From Pseudomonas sp. H1h (lineage in GTDB: Bacteria > Pseudomonadota > Gammaproteobacteria > Pseudomonadales > Pseudomonadaceae): 64,000 nt of DNA. The stretch is from contig NZ_AYMJ01000021.1 of NCBI RefSeq assembly GCF_000633255.1, positions 85,255-149,254 on the forward strand, written 5' to 3'. Made by a program: the position numbers and the translations under genes. Of the stretch, positions 42,629-51,221 are shown piece by piece. Positions within the stretch are counted from its first letter, which is position 1. Every line of letters begins with the position of its first letter. The notes beneath the pieces were generated by a model, which did no database searches, was not told the DNA's origin, and worked only from the letters and a program-made list of their open reading frames with translations.

Positions 42629-43914
42629 TGCACAAACTCCTGATTGAACTGCGTCCCGGCGATCTGTGCGCCCGCCCGGCTGCTGTTAAAGAACTGCACC
42701 TGCGGATGCGCGGCGATATAACGCTCCAGCACACACAGGTAGCCACGGAAATTCAACTGCGTCCTGACCCGCTCGCCAAATCCGTCACGGACCCAGTGCC
42801 GAGCCTGTTCGACGGGAGGCCCGAGATCGCCGTCATCCCATCCGGCATGAGTCCTGTTCATCGGGAAGGCAAAGTCGGCACCGAACAGGGTGATGTGTGT
42901 GGCGCCCATTTTCACGGCCAGATCCACCGCAGGGTGAATCACGCTGCCACCGGCATGCAGTTCGGCCCGCGGATGCTGCTGACGCAAGGTGGCATAGACG
43001 GGGCTGGCGGTATAAGCGCCGTAGCGCTTGCCCTTCCAGGCTTTCAATACATCCGGAGCACTCATGGGCAGGTACACCAGCGGGATGCCGTCGGACGCCT
43101 CGAAAGGCAAATGCCGAAAGCCGATCAGCTTGTCGATGGTCACCACCAGATCGGGGATGATCCCGTGCTTGCGCAATGGCCGATAAGCCGTGTCGACACA
43201 GATAAACAGTGGCCGCTCCGCCTGCCCGCGCACTGCCGCCAGCCGTTCGAAATGTTGTTCCAGGCTGGGCCCGGTGCCGATCACGTAGATTTCGCGGCCG
43301 AGGCAGGTGCCAAACAGCTGCGCCACGTCATCGTCCGCCAGCAGCACCTCCAGACTGTCCTGCAAACGCTGCTGAATGGCCGGCGATTGCGGATCGAAAT
43401 CACGATTGTTGAAACTCAGGTGGACTTCATTGACCAGCCGATCACGAACCTTCGCATTGAAGTCATCGGCCAGCAGCATTTCGGCAGGCAGCGCAAAAAA
43501 CGGCGTGAAGAGATCCGCATGATCGCCGGCGTACATCAGCTCCACTCTGGGGTCGGCGAGCCATTGGCGCTGATCGAGCAGTTGCAGCACCAGTGCAAAC
43601 AAGGCGCCGTTGAGGATGTGCACGTACAGCCGTTCAAGTCCGTCGCGCTCCAGCAACACCGACGGCAGATCGCCAAGCCCCGTGCCGTAGACGTGCAACC
43701 GCGGTTTTTCCGCCAGGCTCGACGCCTGGACCCGGGCCTCGTGGACCCGATCGTGACGACTGGTCAGTTGAATCCCGTCGACACTCAGCGTAGAGCCCAG
43801 GCCTTGCACCAGCTCGGCTTGAATAGCCGAACTGTCTTCAGCCATCAATCGTGCAAACAGCGCCGGCCAGCGTTGCTGGATCACCTCGGCGTTGGCTTGG
43901 AAAAACTCGCTCAT
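42625..43914 (-). CDS. Maf-type motility accessory factor (flagellin nonulosonate transferase family)
   Basis: A 429-aa protein with a DUF115 core (about 200-390: GREIYVIGTGPSLEQHFERL, DLVVTIDK, THITLFGADFAF) and a variable N-terminal domain. Maf proteins in Campylobacter, Aeromonas and others attach pseudaminic or legionaminic acid to flagellin. Here the gene lies between a full CMP-pseudaminic acid pathway and fliC, so it is the best candidate for that transfer. Substrate is inferred. Confidence 0.85.
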   Translation of the reverse strand: MSEFFQANAEVIQQRWPALFARLMAEDSSAIQAELVQGLGSTLSVDGIQLTSRHDRVHEARVQASSLAEKPRLHVYGTGLGDLPSVLLERDGLERLYVHILNGALFALVLQLLDQRQWLADPRVELMYAGDHADLFTPFFALPAEMLLADDFNAKVRDRLVNEVHLSFNNRDFDPQSPAIQQRLQDSLEVLLADDDVAQLFGTCLGREIYVIGTGPSLEQHFERLAAVRGQAERPLFICVDTAYRPLRKHGIIPDLVVTIDKLIGFRHLPFEASDGIPLVYLPMSAPDVLKAWKGKRYGAYTASPVYATLRQQHPRAELHAGGSVIHPAVDLAVKMGATHITLFGADFAFPMNRTHAGWDDGDLGPPVEQARHWVRDGFGERVRTQLNFRGYLCVLERYIAAHPQVQFFNSSRAGAQIAGTQFNQEFVQ

Positions 43915-43939
43915 GCCGGCTCGCGCTCCCTTCAGGCAA

Positions 43940-43977
43940 AAAAATAGCGTTCAAGGGTAACCTTGAACGCTATTTTT
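43940..43977 (-). terminator. Strong bidirectional-type terminator after the FabH-like gene
   Basis: Perfect 17-bp arms (AAAAATAGCGTTCAAGG and complement) around GTAA, ending in T-runs on either strand, 23 bp past the ketoacyl synthase stop. Confidence 0.9.
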
Positions 43978-44000
43978 GTATCAGTCGTTTTTGACCGGAC

Positions 44001-44927
44001 TCAAGGACGATAGATGATCGCCGAGCCCCACGACAGGCCTACGCCGAAGCCACTGAGCGCAATGCGCTGCCAGTCGGAATCGAGGACGTGTTTTTCCAGC
44101 AGCAACGGAATGCTCGACGACACGGTATTGCCGGTCTCGACCATGTCCTTGATGAACTTCTCAGGTTCGCCTTCGAAGCGACGAGCCACGGCATCGACGA
44201 TCGCCGCACTGCCCTGGTGAATGCAGAATGCGTCGATGTCGTCAGCCTTGAGGCCGGAGTCGTCGAGCAGCTCGTGCAAGTGCGCCGGGACTTTGAGCAG
44301 CGCGAAGTTGAACACCTGACGCCCGTTCATGAAGAACACGCCATCGGTGACTTTCAGGTGCGGCGCACCGGAACCGTCGGTGCCAAACTTGGCCTTGCCC
44401 AGCGCCCAGGCCGGGGCTTCGCCCATCCAGGTGGCGGTGGCGGCATCGCCGAACAGCATGGTGGTGTTGCGATCTTCGGGGTCGACGATTTTCGAATACG
44501 GATCAGCGGTGATCAGCAAGCCGTTCTTCAGGCCGGCGGCTTCCATGAACCCCTTGATCGCGTAGATGCCATAGACATAACCGGAGCAACCCAGCGAAAT
44601 ATCGAACGCCGCCACATTGGTCGGCAGGCCGAGTTTGTCCTGGACGATCGCAGCGGTGTGCGGCAGACCTTCTTCGTCACCGTTCTGGGTGACGACGATC
44701 AGCGCGTCGATCGATTCACGCTTCAGCTCAGGGTTGCGGGCGAACAGCGCATTGGCCGCTTCCACGCACAGATCGGAGGTTTCCTGTTCAGCGTCTTTGC
44801 GCGGCAGGAAGGCCGAGCCGATTTTACCGAGGATGAATTCTTCATCCTTCTCGAATTTTGCACCTTGTGCGTAATTGTCCACGCCGGCTACAGGAACGTA
44901 GCTCGCAATGCTTTTTATGCCAATCAT
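44001..44927 (-). CDS. FabH-like 3-oxoacyl-ACP synthase III of the flagellin glycosylation island
   Basis: A 308-aa KAS III-fold condensing enzyme with the complete catalytic triad: Cys114 (SLGCSG), His237 (CIHQGS) and Asn267 (TGNTVS). The start is MIGIKSIASYVP at 44927; the longer frame to 45083 reads through unrelated sequence. In P. syringae a KAS III gene next to the flagellin glycosyltransferases (orf3) takes part in modifying the glycan acyl group. By position and family this is the equivalent and may supply a 3-hydroxyacyl-type group to an amino sugar. The 226-bp leader (44928-45153) shows no clear promoter. Confidence 0.82.
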   Translation of the reverse strand: MIGIKSIASYVPVAGVDNYAQGAKFEKDEEFILGKIGSAFLPRKDAEQETSDLCVEAANALFARNPELKRESIDALIVVTQNGDEEGLPHTAAIVQDKLGLPTNVAAFDISLGCSGYVYGIYAIKGFMEAAGLKNGLLITADPYSKIVDPEDRNTTMLFGDAATATWMGEAPAWALGKAKFGTDGSGAPHLKVTDGVFFMNGRQVFNFALLKVPAHLHELLDDSGLKADDIDAFCIHQGSAAIVDAVARRFEGEPEKFIKDMVETGNTVSSSIPLLLEKHVLDSDWQRIALSGFGVGLSWGSAIIYRP

Positions 44928-45153
44928 TACGGCTTCCCAATAAAAAACAGCCCAAAACCACCGCTCGCAAGGATTCGAGGGGCGCCGACAAACAGAAAAC
45001 GGCCGCCACGACGGGCAGCCACAGGGAGCGCAAAGGGCTATCACTGGAACCGATAAACGGCCAGGCGCCATCTCCCCGGTCAATACAATACAGTGAAGAT
45101 GCGCGTTATGACTCGCAGGTCACGCTATTTTGCCGAATCGGTTGCAGATCGGG

Positions 45154-46206
45154 TTATTCGACCAACGACCAGTCCAGCGGCGTGCCGCGTTTGATCGCCT
45201 GGCGAGCGCGGCGACCGAGGACGGCCTCAGTGTGCTTGGGCGGCAAACCGAGACCAGGACGAATGGCGCGCAGATTGGCGGTGGTGAAGGGCTCACCGGC
45301 GGCCATGTCGGCGGTGATGTACAGCGAGCGGCGATAGACCAGCGACTTGCGCTCGGCCTCGGTGACGCCGTAATGCACCTGGCCCATGGCCTGCCAGGCA
45401 CGTTCGGTCTCGACCACCAGACTGGCCAGTTCCGCAGGCTCCAGCGAGAAACTGGCGTCCACGCCACCCGCCGAACGGTCGAGGGTGAAGTGTTTTTCCA
45501 CCACTGTCGCGCCGAGTGCCACGGCGGCCACGGACACGCCAACCCCCATGGAGTGATCGGACAGCCCGACCTCGCATCCGAACAATTCACGCAGGTGCGG
45601 GATCGTGCGCACGTTACTGTTGAGCGGCGTTGCCGGGTAAGTGCTGGTGCACTTGAGCAGCACCAGATCCTTGCACCCCGCCTCGCGCGCGGCGCGTACG
45701 CTTTCGTCGAGTTCGGCAATGCTGGCCATGCCGGTGGAAATGATCAGCGGTTTGCCGGTCGCGGCGACACGGCGGATCAGCGGCAGATCGGTGTTCTCGA
45801 AACTGGCGATCTTGTACGCCGGAACGTCGAGGCTTTCGAGAAAGTCCACCGCCGTGTCATCGAACGGCGTAGAGAACGCGAGCATGCCCAACGCTTTGGC
45901 CCGGGCGAAAATCGGCGCATGCCATTCCCACGGGGTGTGGGCCTTCTCGTACAAGTCGTACAGCGAAGTGCCGGCCCACAGGCTGTTCGGGTCCTTGATG
46001 AAAAACTCGCCCTCGGCCAGGTCCAGGGTCATGGTCCGGGCGGTGTAGGTCTGCAATTTCAAGGCATGCGCGCCCGCCTTCGCGGCGGCCTCGACGATCT
46101 GCAGGGCCACCTCCAGCGACTGGTTATGGTTGCCGCTCATTTCGGCAATGATGAACGGCGGCGCATCGGCGCCGATCAGACGTTCGCCAATCTTGAAACT
46201 ACTCAT
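45154..46206 (-). CDS. pseI: Pseudaminic acid synthase PseI
   Basis: A 350-aa NeuB-family enzyme that condenses phosphoenolpyruvate with the trideoxy-altrose sugar to give pseudaminic acid. The N-terminal barrel has FIIAEMSGNHNQSLEVA, HALKLQTYT and LKCTSTYPA. The C-terminal SAF domain has RSLYITADMAAGEPFT. The ALKLQTY and MSGNHNQ patterns favour PseI over sialic or legionaminic synthases. Overlaps the PseGH gene by 8 bp. Confidence 0.93.
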   Translation of the reverse strand: MSSFKIGERLIGADAPPFIIAEMSGNHNQSLEVALQIVEAAAKAGAHALKLQTYTARTMTLDLAEGEFFIKDPNSLWAGTSLYDLYEKAHTPWEWHAPIFARAKALGMLAFSTPFDDTAVDFLESLDVPAYKIASFENTDLPLIRRVAATGKPLIISTGMASIAELDESVRAAREAGCKDLVLLKCTSTYPATPLNSNVRTIPHLRELFGCEVGLSDHSMGVGVSVAAVALGATVVEKHFTLDRSAGGVDASFSLEPAELASLVVETERAWQAMGQVHYGVTEAERKSLVYRRSLYITADMAAGEPFTTANLRAIRPGLGLPPKHTEAVLGRRARQAIKRGTPLDWSLVE

Positions 46207-47704
46207 CGCGGTGATCCTTCAAAACCTGGGTGAACGCGCAGGCACTCTGGGTGAATCCGGCGTCACGAAATACATTCAAAGAGGGCCGATTGCCCGGCAA
46301 GACCTGCGCGGTAATGGCGGTCAACGGTGACCAGTGGGTACGCACGAACGCCTCGCCGCGTGCCAGCAGCGCCCTGCCCCAACCAAGACCGAACCGTCCT
46401 TCCAGCAGATAGAGCGACACTTCGGCCTCGAAGCCACGCAAGTCATAGCGCAGGACGCCGACCGGGCCGTCATCGGCCTCGGCGATCAACAGCAGGCGCT
46501 GCGGATTGCGCAGGCTCGCATTGAGCCAGTGCAGATGCTGCGGCCATTCGATCGCGTCACTGTCCAGCGACCAGCGCCGCACGGCCTCGGCGTTGCGCCC
46601 CTCGAACAGTAATCGAGCATCGTCCAGGGTCGCCGTGCGCAACGTGAGCACCGCACCGGCCAGCGCTGCCGCCACCCGCAACGCGCCGCGCCCGTCCACC
46701 AGTTGCCGCGAACGTTCGGCCAGGCTTTGGCGCAGATAGACATTGTCGACGACAAAGCCGATGGCATCGCGCAGTTGCTCGACGCTGACCTGTTCACGGG
46801 CGCCCAGGAACACATGCGCCCCGGCTGCCGCCATGGCTTCGCCGTTGGCCTGCTGATTGTTCGAGACCGCGATGCACAGGGTCGGCAGGCCCAGGGCCGC
46901 ACGCTCCCAACTGGTACCGCCACCGGCGCCGATGAACAGATCGGCGGCGCTCATGCGTTGCTGGAAATCGCTGACGAAACTGTGCAGGCGCCAGAGCGGC
47001 CGCGTCTCGGCCAAGGCTTGCATCTGTGCCCATGCCGGGTTGTCTGCGCCTGCGACGAAATCCACCTCCAGATCAGTGAAGCCCTGCAGTGCGAGCATCG
47101 CATGATGGGTCTGCATCGCCGCATCGAAACCACCAAAGTTCACCAGCACACGGCGGGCCTTCGGCTTGATCTCGATGGCCGGGCACACGAACTCTTCGCG
47201 CAGCATGGCGTAGCGCGGGCCGAGCAAGGTGCGACAGCCTTCGGGCAGCAGCGGCGCATAGTTTTCGCTGAGCCCGGAGAGGTTCTGATTGAGCAGCAGA
47301 TCGACGCTGTACTGCCGAGTGGCAAGATCGTCCACCGCCGCAATCCGTGGCGCCCACCGCCGGGCGGCGGTTTGCCAGTGATGGTCGAGGCCGTAATGGT
47401 CGGCGATGATCCAGTCGAACCCGGCATGCCCCTCCAGCAAGGACGCCAGTGCGTCGATATCGGCCTGCCACGGCAGCATCGATTCGATGGCCTGCTGCGG
47501 GTCTTCAGCGGGGTAGCGCTCGGGCAAGGCGAAGGTCTCGAAACCCTCGGCATGCAACGCATCGAGCCGATGCCCGGGCAACCTGCGACAGGCAAACGCA
47601 ACCTGACTACCCTGCTTGCGCAGCACCCGCGCCAAGGTCAGGCAGCGGGCAATGTGGCCGCTGCCGATGGTCGGCGAGGCGTCAGCGCGGATCAACACTC
47701 TCAT
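46199..47704 (-). CDS. PseG-PseH fusion (UDP-sugar hydrolase and N-acetyltransferase of pseudaminic acid synthesis)
   Basis: A 501-aa fusion. Residues 1-350 are PseG, which removes UDP from the diacetamido trideoxy-altrose: RADASPTIGSGHIARCLTLA with catalytic His17, VNFGGFD, and IGAGGGTSWERAALGLP. Residues 353-501 are a GNAT acetyltransferase (RTATLDDARLLFEGRN, QVLPGNRPSLNVFRDAGF), fitting PseH. Together with the neighbours this completes the six pathway steps. Its start shares a base with the pseF stop. Confidence 0.92.
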   Translation of the reverse strand: MRVLIRADASPTIGSGHIARCLTLARVLRKQGSQVAFACRRLPGHRLDALHAEGFETFALPERYPAEDPQQAIESMLPWQADIDALASLLEGHAGFDWIIADHYGLDHHWQTAARRWAPRIAAVDDLATRQYSVDLLLNQNLSGLSENYAPLLPEGCRTLLGPRYAMLREEFVCPAIEIKPKARRVLVNFGGFDAAMQTHHAMLALQGFTDLEVDFVAGADNPAWAQMQALAETRPLWRLHSFVSDFQQRMSAADLFIGAGGGTSWERAALGLPTLCIAVSNNQQANGEAMAAAGAHVFLGAREQVSVEQLRDAIGFVVDNVYLRQSLAERSRQLVDGRGALRVAAALAGAVLTLRTATLDDARLLFEGRNAEAVRRWSLDSDAIEWPQHLHWLNASLRNPQRLLLIAEADDGPVGVLRYDLRGFEAEVSLYLLEGRFGLGWGRALLARGEAFVRTHWSPLTAITAQVLPGNRPSLNVFRDAGFTQSACAFTQVLKDHRDE

Positions 47705-48396
47705 TACAGTTCTCCGCCAGCCTTGAGTGCGGCGTAAAGGTATTCGGCGCGCTTCCAGTCTTCAAGCGTATCAATGTCCTGCACCAGATGCCGCGGCAGA
47801 ATCACCGGCAGACTGGCTGGCGAATACAGCACTTCACCGCGCAACCAGGCTTCGCTGCGGCCCCAGTAGAACTGGCCGGCGTCCTGAAAGGCTTCGGGCA
47901 GGTCCTGCGAACGGGTGTTGCGAAATTCGGGGTACAACGCGGTGAGCGCGCCCTGCCCGTCCAGCGTCAGCGCCCGCTGCACCGGGAAACCAAAGTTGCA
48001 CACGGAGAACGCAAAGGCTTTGTCCGGGTGCTGCTCCAGCAGCGCAAATCCCTGACGCAGGAATCGCGCCTGCAACAACGGCGCGGTGGCGTACACGCAG
48101 CAGGCGTAATCGAAGGCCGGCAGCTGCTGCAAGGCATGCACGATCACCGCCGCTGTGCCGGTGAAATCATCGGCCAGCGCCGCCGGACGCAGGAACGGCA
48201 CTTGCGCGCCATGGGCCAGCGCCAGCTCGGCAATTTCGGCATCGTCGGTACTGACCACGACCTGATCGAACAGGCCGCAATCCTGCGCCGTGCGGATTGA
48301 GCGGACAATCATTGGCACGCCGTCGAACGGCAACAGATTCTTGCGCGGGATGCGCTTGCTGCCACCGCGGGCCGGGATGATTGCGACACTGTTCAA
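47704..48396 (-). CDS. pseF: Pseudaminic acid cytidylyltransferase PseF
   Basis: A 230-aa CMP-sugar synthetase (IIPARGGSKRIPRKNLLPFDGVPM at the start, VSTDDAEIAELA, and VQDIDTLEDWKRAEYLYAAL at the end). It activates pseudaminic acid with CTP for transfer to flagellin. Coupled to the methylase gene by overlap and to PseGH by a one-base overlap. Confidence 0.92.
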   Translation of the reverse strand: MNSVAIIPARGGSKRIPRKNLLPFDGVPMIVRSIRTAQDCGLFDQVVVSTDDAEIAELALAHGAQVPFLRPAALADDFTGTAAVIVHALQQLPAFDYACCVYATAPLLQARFLRQGFALLEQHPDKAFAFSVCNFGFPVQRALTLDGQGALTALYPEFRNTRSQDLPEAFQDAGQFYWGRSEAWLRGEVLYSPASLPVILPRHLVQDIDTLEDWKRAEYLYAALKAGGEL

Positions 48397-49013
48397 GGAC
48401 GTTTTTCCAACAGAAACCAGGTGATGTCGTCGACCGGAAATTGTCGATCACGGTGATAACCAAAACCGTAATCGAGCAACTGCAGATCGGGATAGCGATC
48501 AAGCATTTCGCCGGCGAAATCGCGCTTGAACAGCTTGCCGCTGTTACCGCGATACGACACCCCCACCGGCACGGGGTTGTAGTACTCGGCGATCAGAATG
48601 TAGCGCTGGCTCAACGCGTACAACTGCGCGTAAGCGGTCGCCAGCAACTCCGGCGCCAGATGGATCAGCACGCCCTTGCTCAGGCTCAGGTCGTACGTGC
48701 GCTCGCGAGGGAAGTCGAACAGTGAGCCGTGCCAGATCTGCGCAATGTCCAATGCCCGCGCCTGGGCGCAGGCGTTTTCATTGATCTCGACCCCGAACAG
48801 TTCACTTTGCGGCAGCAGTTGATGCAGCGCCTGCAGGTTGTTGCCGGCATTGGTGCCCAGCTCCACCACGCTGTCGATGCGCCCGGCGCGGCTCAGGGCC
48901 TTGGCGAACAACGCCAGATTGGCCGCCACCAGCGGCTGCCCGGTGTTGCGTTCAACGTACTGGTTGCCGAAATCGCCCTGCCAGAATTTTTCCTGCTCAC
49001 TCAGCTCACGCAT
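48393..49013 (-). CDS. Pseudaminic acid biosynthesis-associated methyltransferase
   Basis: A 206-aa SAM-dependent methyltransferase with VVELGTNAGNNLQAL as motif I, FGVEINENA as motif II and the LSKGVLIHLAPE motif. Proteins of this type are encoded inside pse operons and are thought to methylate pseudaminic acid or its acyl group. Stands between pseC and pseF. Confidence 0.85.
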   Translation of the reverse strand: MRELSEQEKFWQGDFGNQYVERNTGQPLVAANLALFAKALSRAGRIDSVVELGTNAGNNLQALHQLLPQSELFGVEINENACAQARALDIAQIWHGSLFDFPRERTYDLSLSKGVLIHLAPELLATAYAQLYALSQRYILIAEYYNPVPVGVSYRGNSGKLFKRDFAGEMLDRYPDLQLLDYGFGYHRDRQFPVDDITWFLLEKRP

Positions 49014-49044
49014 TGCACAACCCCATCCACCGCCGCAGCGGTCT

Positions 49045-50202
49045 CTATTCGGTCAACCGCCGCAACTGCTCGACCACATGATCCTGCTGCTCTTCGCTGA
49101 GCAACGGAAACAGCGGCAGACTGATCGCTTCAGCGTAATAACGCTCGGCTTCGGGGAAGTCGCCCTCGGCGAAGCCCAGGTCGCGATAGTACGGCTGCAA
49201 ATGCACGGGAATATAGTGAAGATTGACCCCGATACCGGCGGCACGCAAACCTTCGAATACCTGCCGATGCGTCAGGCCGATGCGCTCGGTCTGCAAGCGC
49301 ACCACGTACAGATGCCACGCCGACTCCGCCTCTGGCTGAGCGCCGGGCAAGGTCAGCGGCAAGTACGCCAGCAAACGCGCGTAGCGCGCCGCCAGCTCAC
49401 GACGGCGGGCGATGAACTCGTCCAGCTTGCCCAGTTGCGACAGGCCCAGCGCCGCCTGCAAATCGGTGATCCGGTAATTGAAACCCAGCTCGGTCTGCTG
49501 GTAATACCACGGGCCGTGGCTGGGCTCGGTCATCCGTTGCGGGTCACGGGTCATGCCGTGGCTGCGCAGGCGCTGCAAGCGCTCGGCCAGTTGCGCACGA
49601 TTGGTCAGCACCATGCCGCCTTCGCCACTGGTGATGATCTTCACCGGGTGAAAGCTGAACACGGTCATCGCCGCAAATTCACCGCAACCCACAGGGCGCC
49701 CGGCGTAGCGGGCGCCCACTGCGTGCGAGGCGTCTTCGATCACGGTGAAATTGTAGCGCTCGGCCAGTTCGGCAATCTTGCGCATGTCGCAGCTCTGCCC
49801 GGAGAACGCCACCGCCACCAGCACTTTGGGCAAGCGGCCGTCCTGCTCGGCCTGATCGAGCTTCGCTTCGAGGGCGAAGGCATCGAGGTTCCAGGTCAGC
49901 GGATCGATGTCGACGAAATCCACCTCGGCGCCGCAATAGCGTCCGCAGTTGGCCGAGGCCAGAAAGGTGTTCGGCGTGGTCCACAAGCGATCGCCCGGGC
50001 CAAGCCCGGCAGCGAGGCAGGCGATGTGCAGCGCCGCCGTGGCGTTGCACACCGCCACCGCGAAATCCGCCTGGCAACGCTCGGCCATCGCCTGCTCGAA
50101 GCGCTCGATGCTCGGCCCCTGGGTCAGCCAGTCCGATTGCAGGACTTCGACCACCGCATCGATGTCCGCCTGATCGACGCTCTGCCGACCGTAAGGAATC
50201 AT
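49045..50202 (-). CDS. pseC: UDP-4-keto-6-deoxy-altrosamine aminotransferase PseC
   Basis: A 385-aa PLP enzyme of the DegT/DnrJ/EryC1 family. The PLP-binding lysine is Lys188 in FSFHPVKIITSGEGG; the N terminus MIPYGRQSVDQADIDAV and TPNTFLASANC are typical of PseC. It aminates the PseB product at C4. Start overlaps the pseB stop by 4 bp. Confidence 0.93.
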   Translation of the reverse strand: MIPYGRQSVDQADIDAVVEVLQSDWLTQGPSIERFEQAMAERCQADFAVAVCNATAALHIACLAAGLGPGDRLWTTPNTFLASANCGRYCGAEVDFVDIDPLTWNLDAFALEAKLDQAEQDGRLPKVLVAVAFSGQSCDMRKIAELAERYNFTVIEDASHAVGARYAGRPVGCGEFAAMTVFSFHPVKIITSGEGGMVLTNRAQLAERLQRLRSHGMTRDPQRMTEPSHGPWYYQQTELGFNYRITDLQAALGLSQLGKLDEFIARRRELAARYARLLAYLPLTLPGAQPEAESAWHLYVVRLQTERIGLTHRQVFEGLRAAGIGVNLHYIPVHLQPYYRDLGFAEGDFPEAERYYAEAISLPLFPLLSEEQQDHVVEQLRRLTE

Positions 50203-51200
50203 ACCGAGAGCTTCGCGTGCAGATCGGCGATCTGCCCGACCGACAGAAAGTGCGGGTTGGTGTCGGAGCGGTATTCGAAGTCCTCGCCCACCGGCCGACC
50301 GTGTTCGCCAAGCTTGTCGACGGCAAAATCGACATCGACGCTGGTGAAACGGATCGACGGCTGAATGGTGTAGTGGTCTTCGAACTCCAGCGTCATCCGC
50401 GCATCGTCCAGCGGCACCATCAGTTCATGCAGTTTTTCCCCCGGACGAATGCCGACGTTCTTGTGCGGCAACTGCTCGGCCATGCCCCGCGCCAGATCGA
50501 CGATACGGATCGACGGGATCTTCGGCACAAACACTTCGCCGCCGTGCATCCGCGCGAAGCTGTCGAGGACAAACTGCACGCCGTGATCGAGGGTGATCCA
50601 GAAGCGGGTCATGCGCTCGTCGGTGATCGGCAGCTCTGTGGCACCGTCGGCAATCAACTTGCTGAAGAACGGCACCACCGAGCCACGTGAACCGGCCACG
50701 TTGCCGTAGCGCACCACGGCAAAACGGGTCTGTTGTTCACCGGCAATGTTATTGGCGGCAACGAACAACTTGTCCGACAGCAACTTGGTTGCGCCGTACA
50801 GGTTGATCGGGCTCGCCGCCTTGTCGGTGGACAGCGCGACGACTTTCTTCACGCCGTTGTCGATGGCGGCGGCAATGATGTTCTCCGCGCCATTGACGTT
50901 GGTACGGATGCATTCGGTCGGGTTGTATTCCGCCGCCGGCACCTGCTTGAGCGCCGCCGCGTGCACCACGTAGTCGATGCCGCGCATGGCCTGGCGCAGA
51001 CGCTCGGCATCGCGCACGTCACCGAGGAAGTAACGCATGCACGGCGCGTTGAAGGTCTGCTGCATCTCGTATTGCTTGAGTTCATCGCGGGAGAACACCA
51101 CCACACGCTTGGGCTGGTATTGCTCCAGCAGACGGGCGATGAACTTGCGCCCGAACGAGCCGGTGCCGCCGGAGATGAAGATCGATTTACCGTTGAACAT
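50199..51200 (-). CDS. pseB: UDP-GlcNAc 4,6-dehydratase (inverting) PseB
   Basis: A 333-aa short-chain dehydrogenase-type enzyme, first step of pseudaminic acid synthesis. NAD-binding GGTGSFGRKF at about residues 10-19, a VALSTDKAASPINLYGATK segment with the catalytic Tyr-Lys pair, and GEVFVPKIPS. It follows the large glycosyltransferase by 21 bp. Confidence 0.95.
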   Translation of the reverse strand: MFNGKSIFISGGTGSFGRKFIARLLEQYQPKRVVVFSRDELKQYEMQQTFNAPCMRYFLGDVRDAERLRQAMRGIDYVVHAAALKQVPAAEYNPTECIRTNVNGAENIIAAAIDNGVKKVVALSTDKAASPINLYGATKLLSDKLFVAANNIAGEQQTRFAVVRYGNVAGSRGSVVPFFSKLIADGATELPITDERMTRFWITLDHGVQFVLDSFARMHGGEVFVPKIPSIRIVDLARGMAEQLPHKNVGIRPGEKLHELMVPLDDARMTLEFEDHYTIQPSIRFTSVDVDFAVDKLGEHGRPVGEDFEYRSDTNPHFLSVGQIADLHAKLSV

Positions 51201-51221
51201 ATGCTGATTCCTGTCGGCAGC

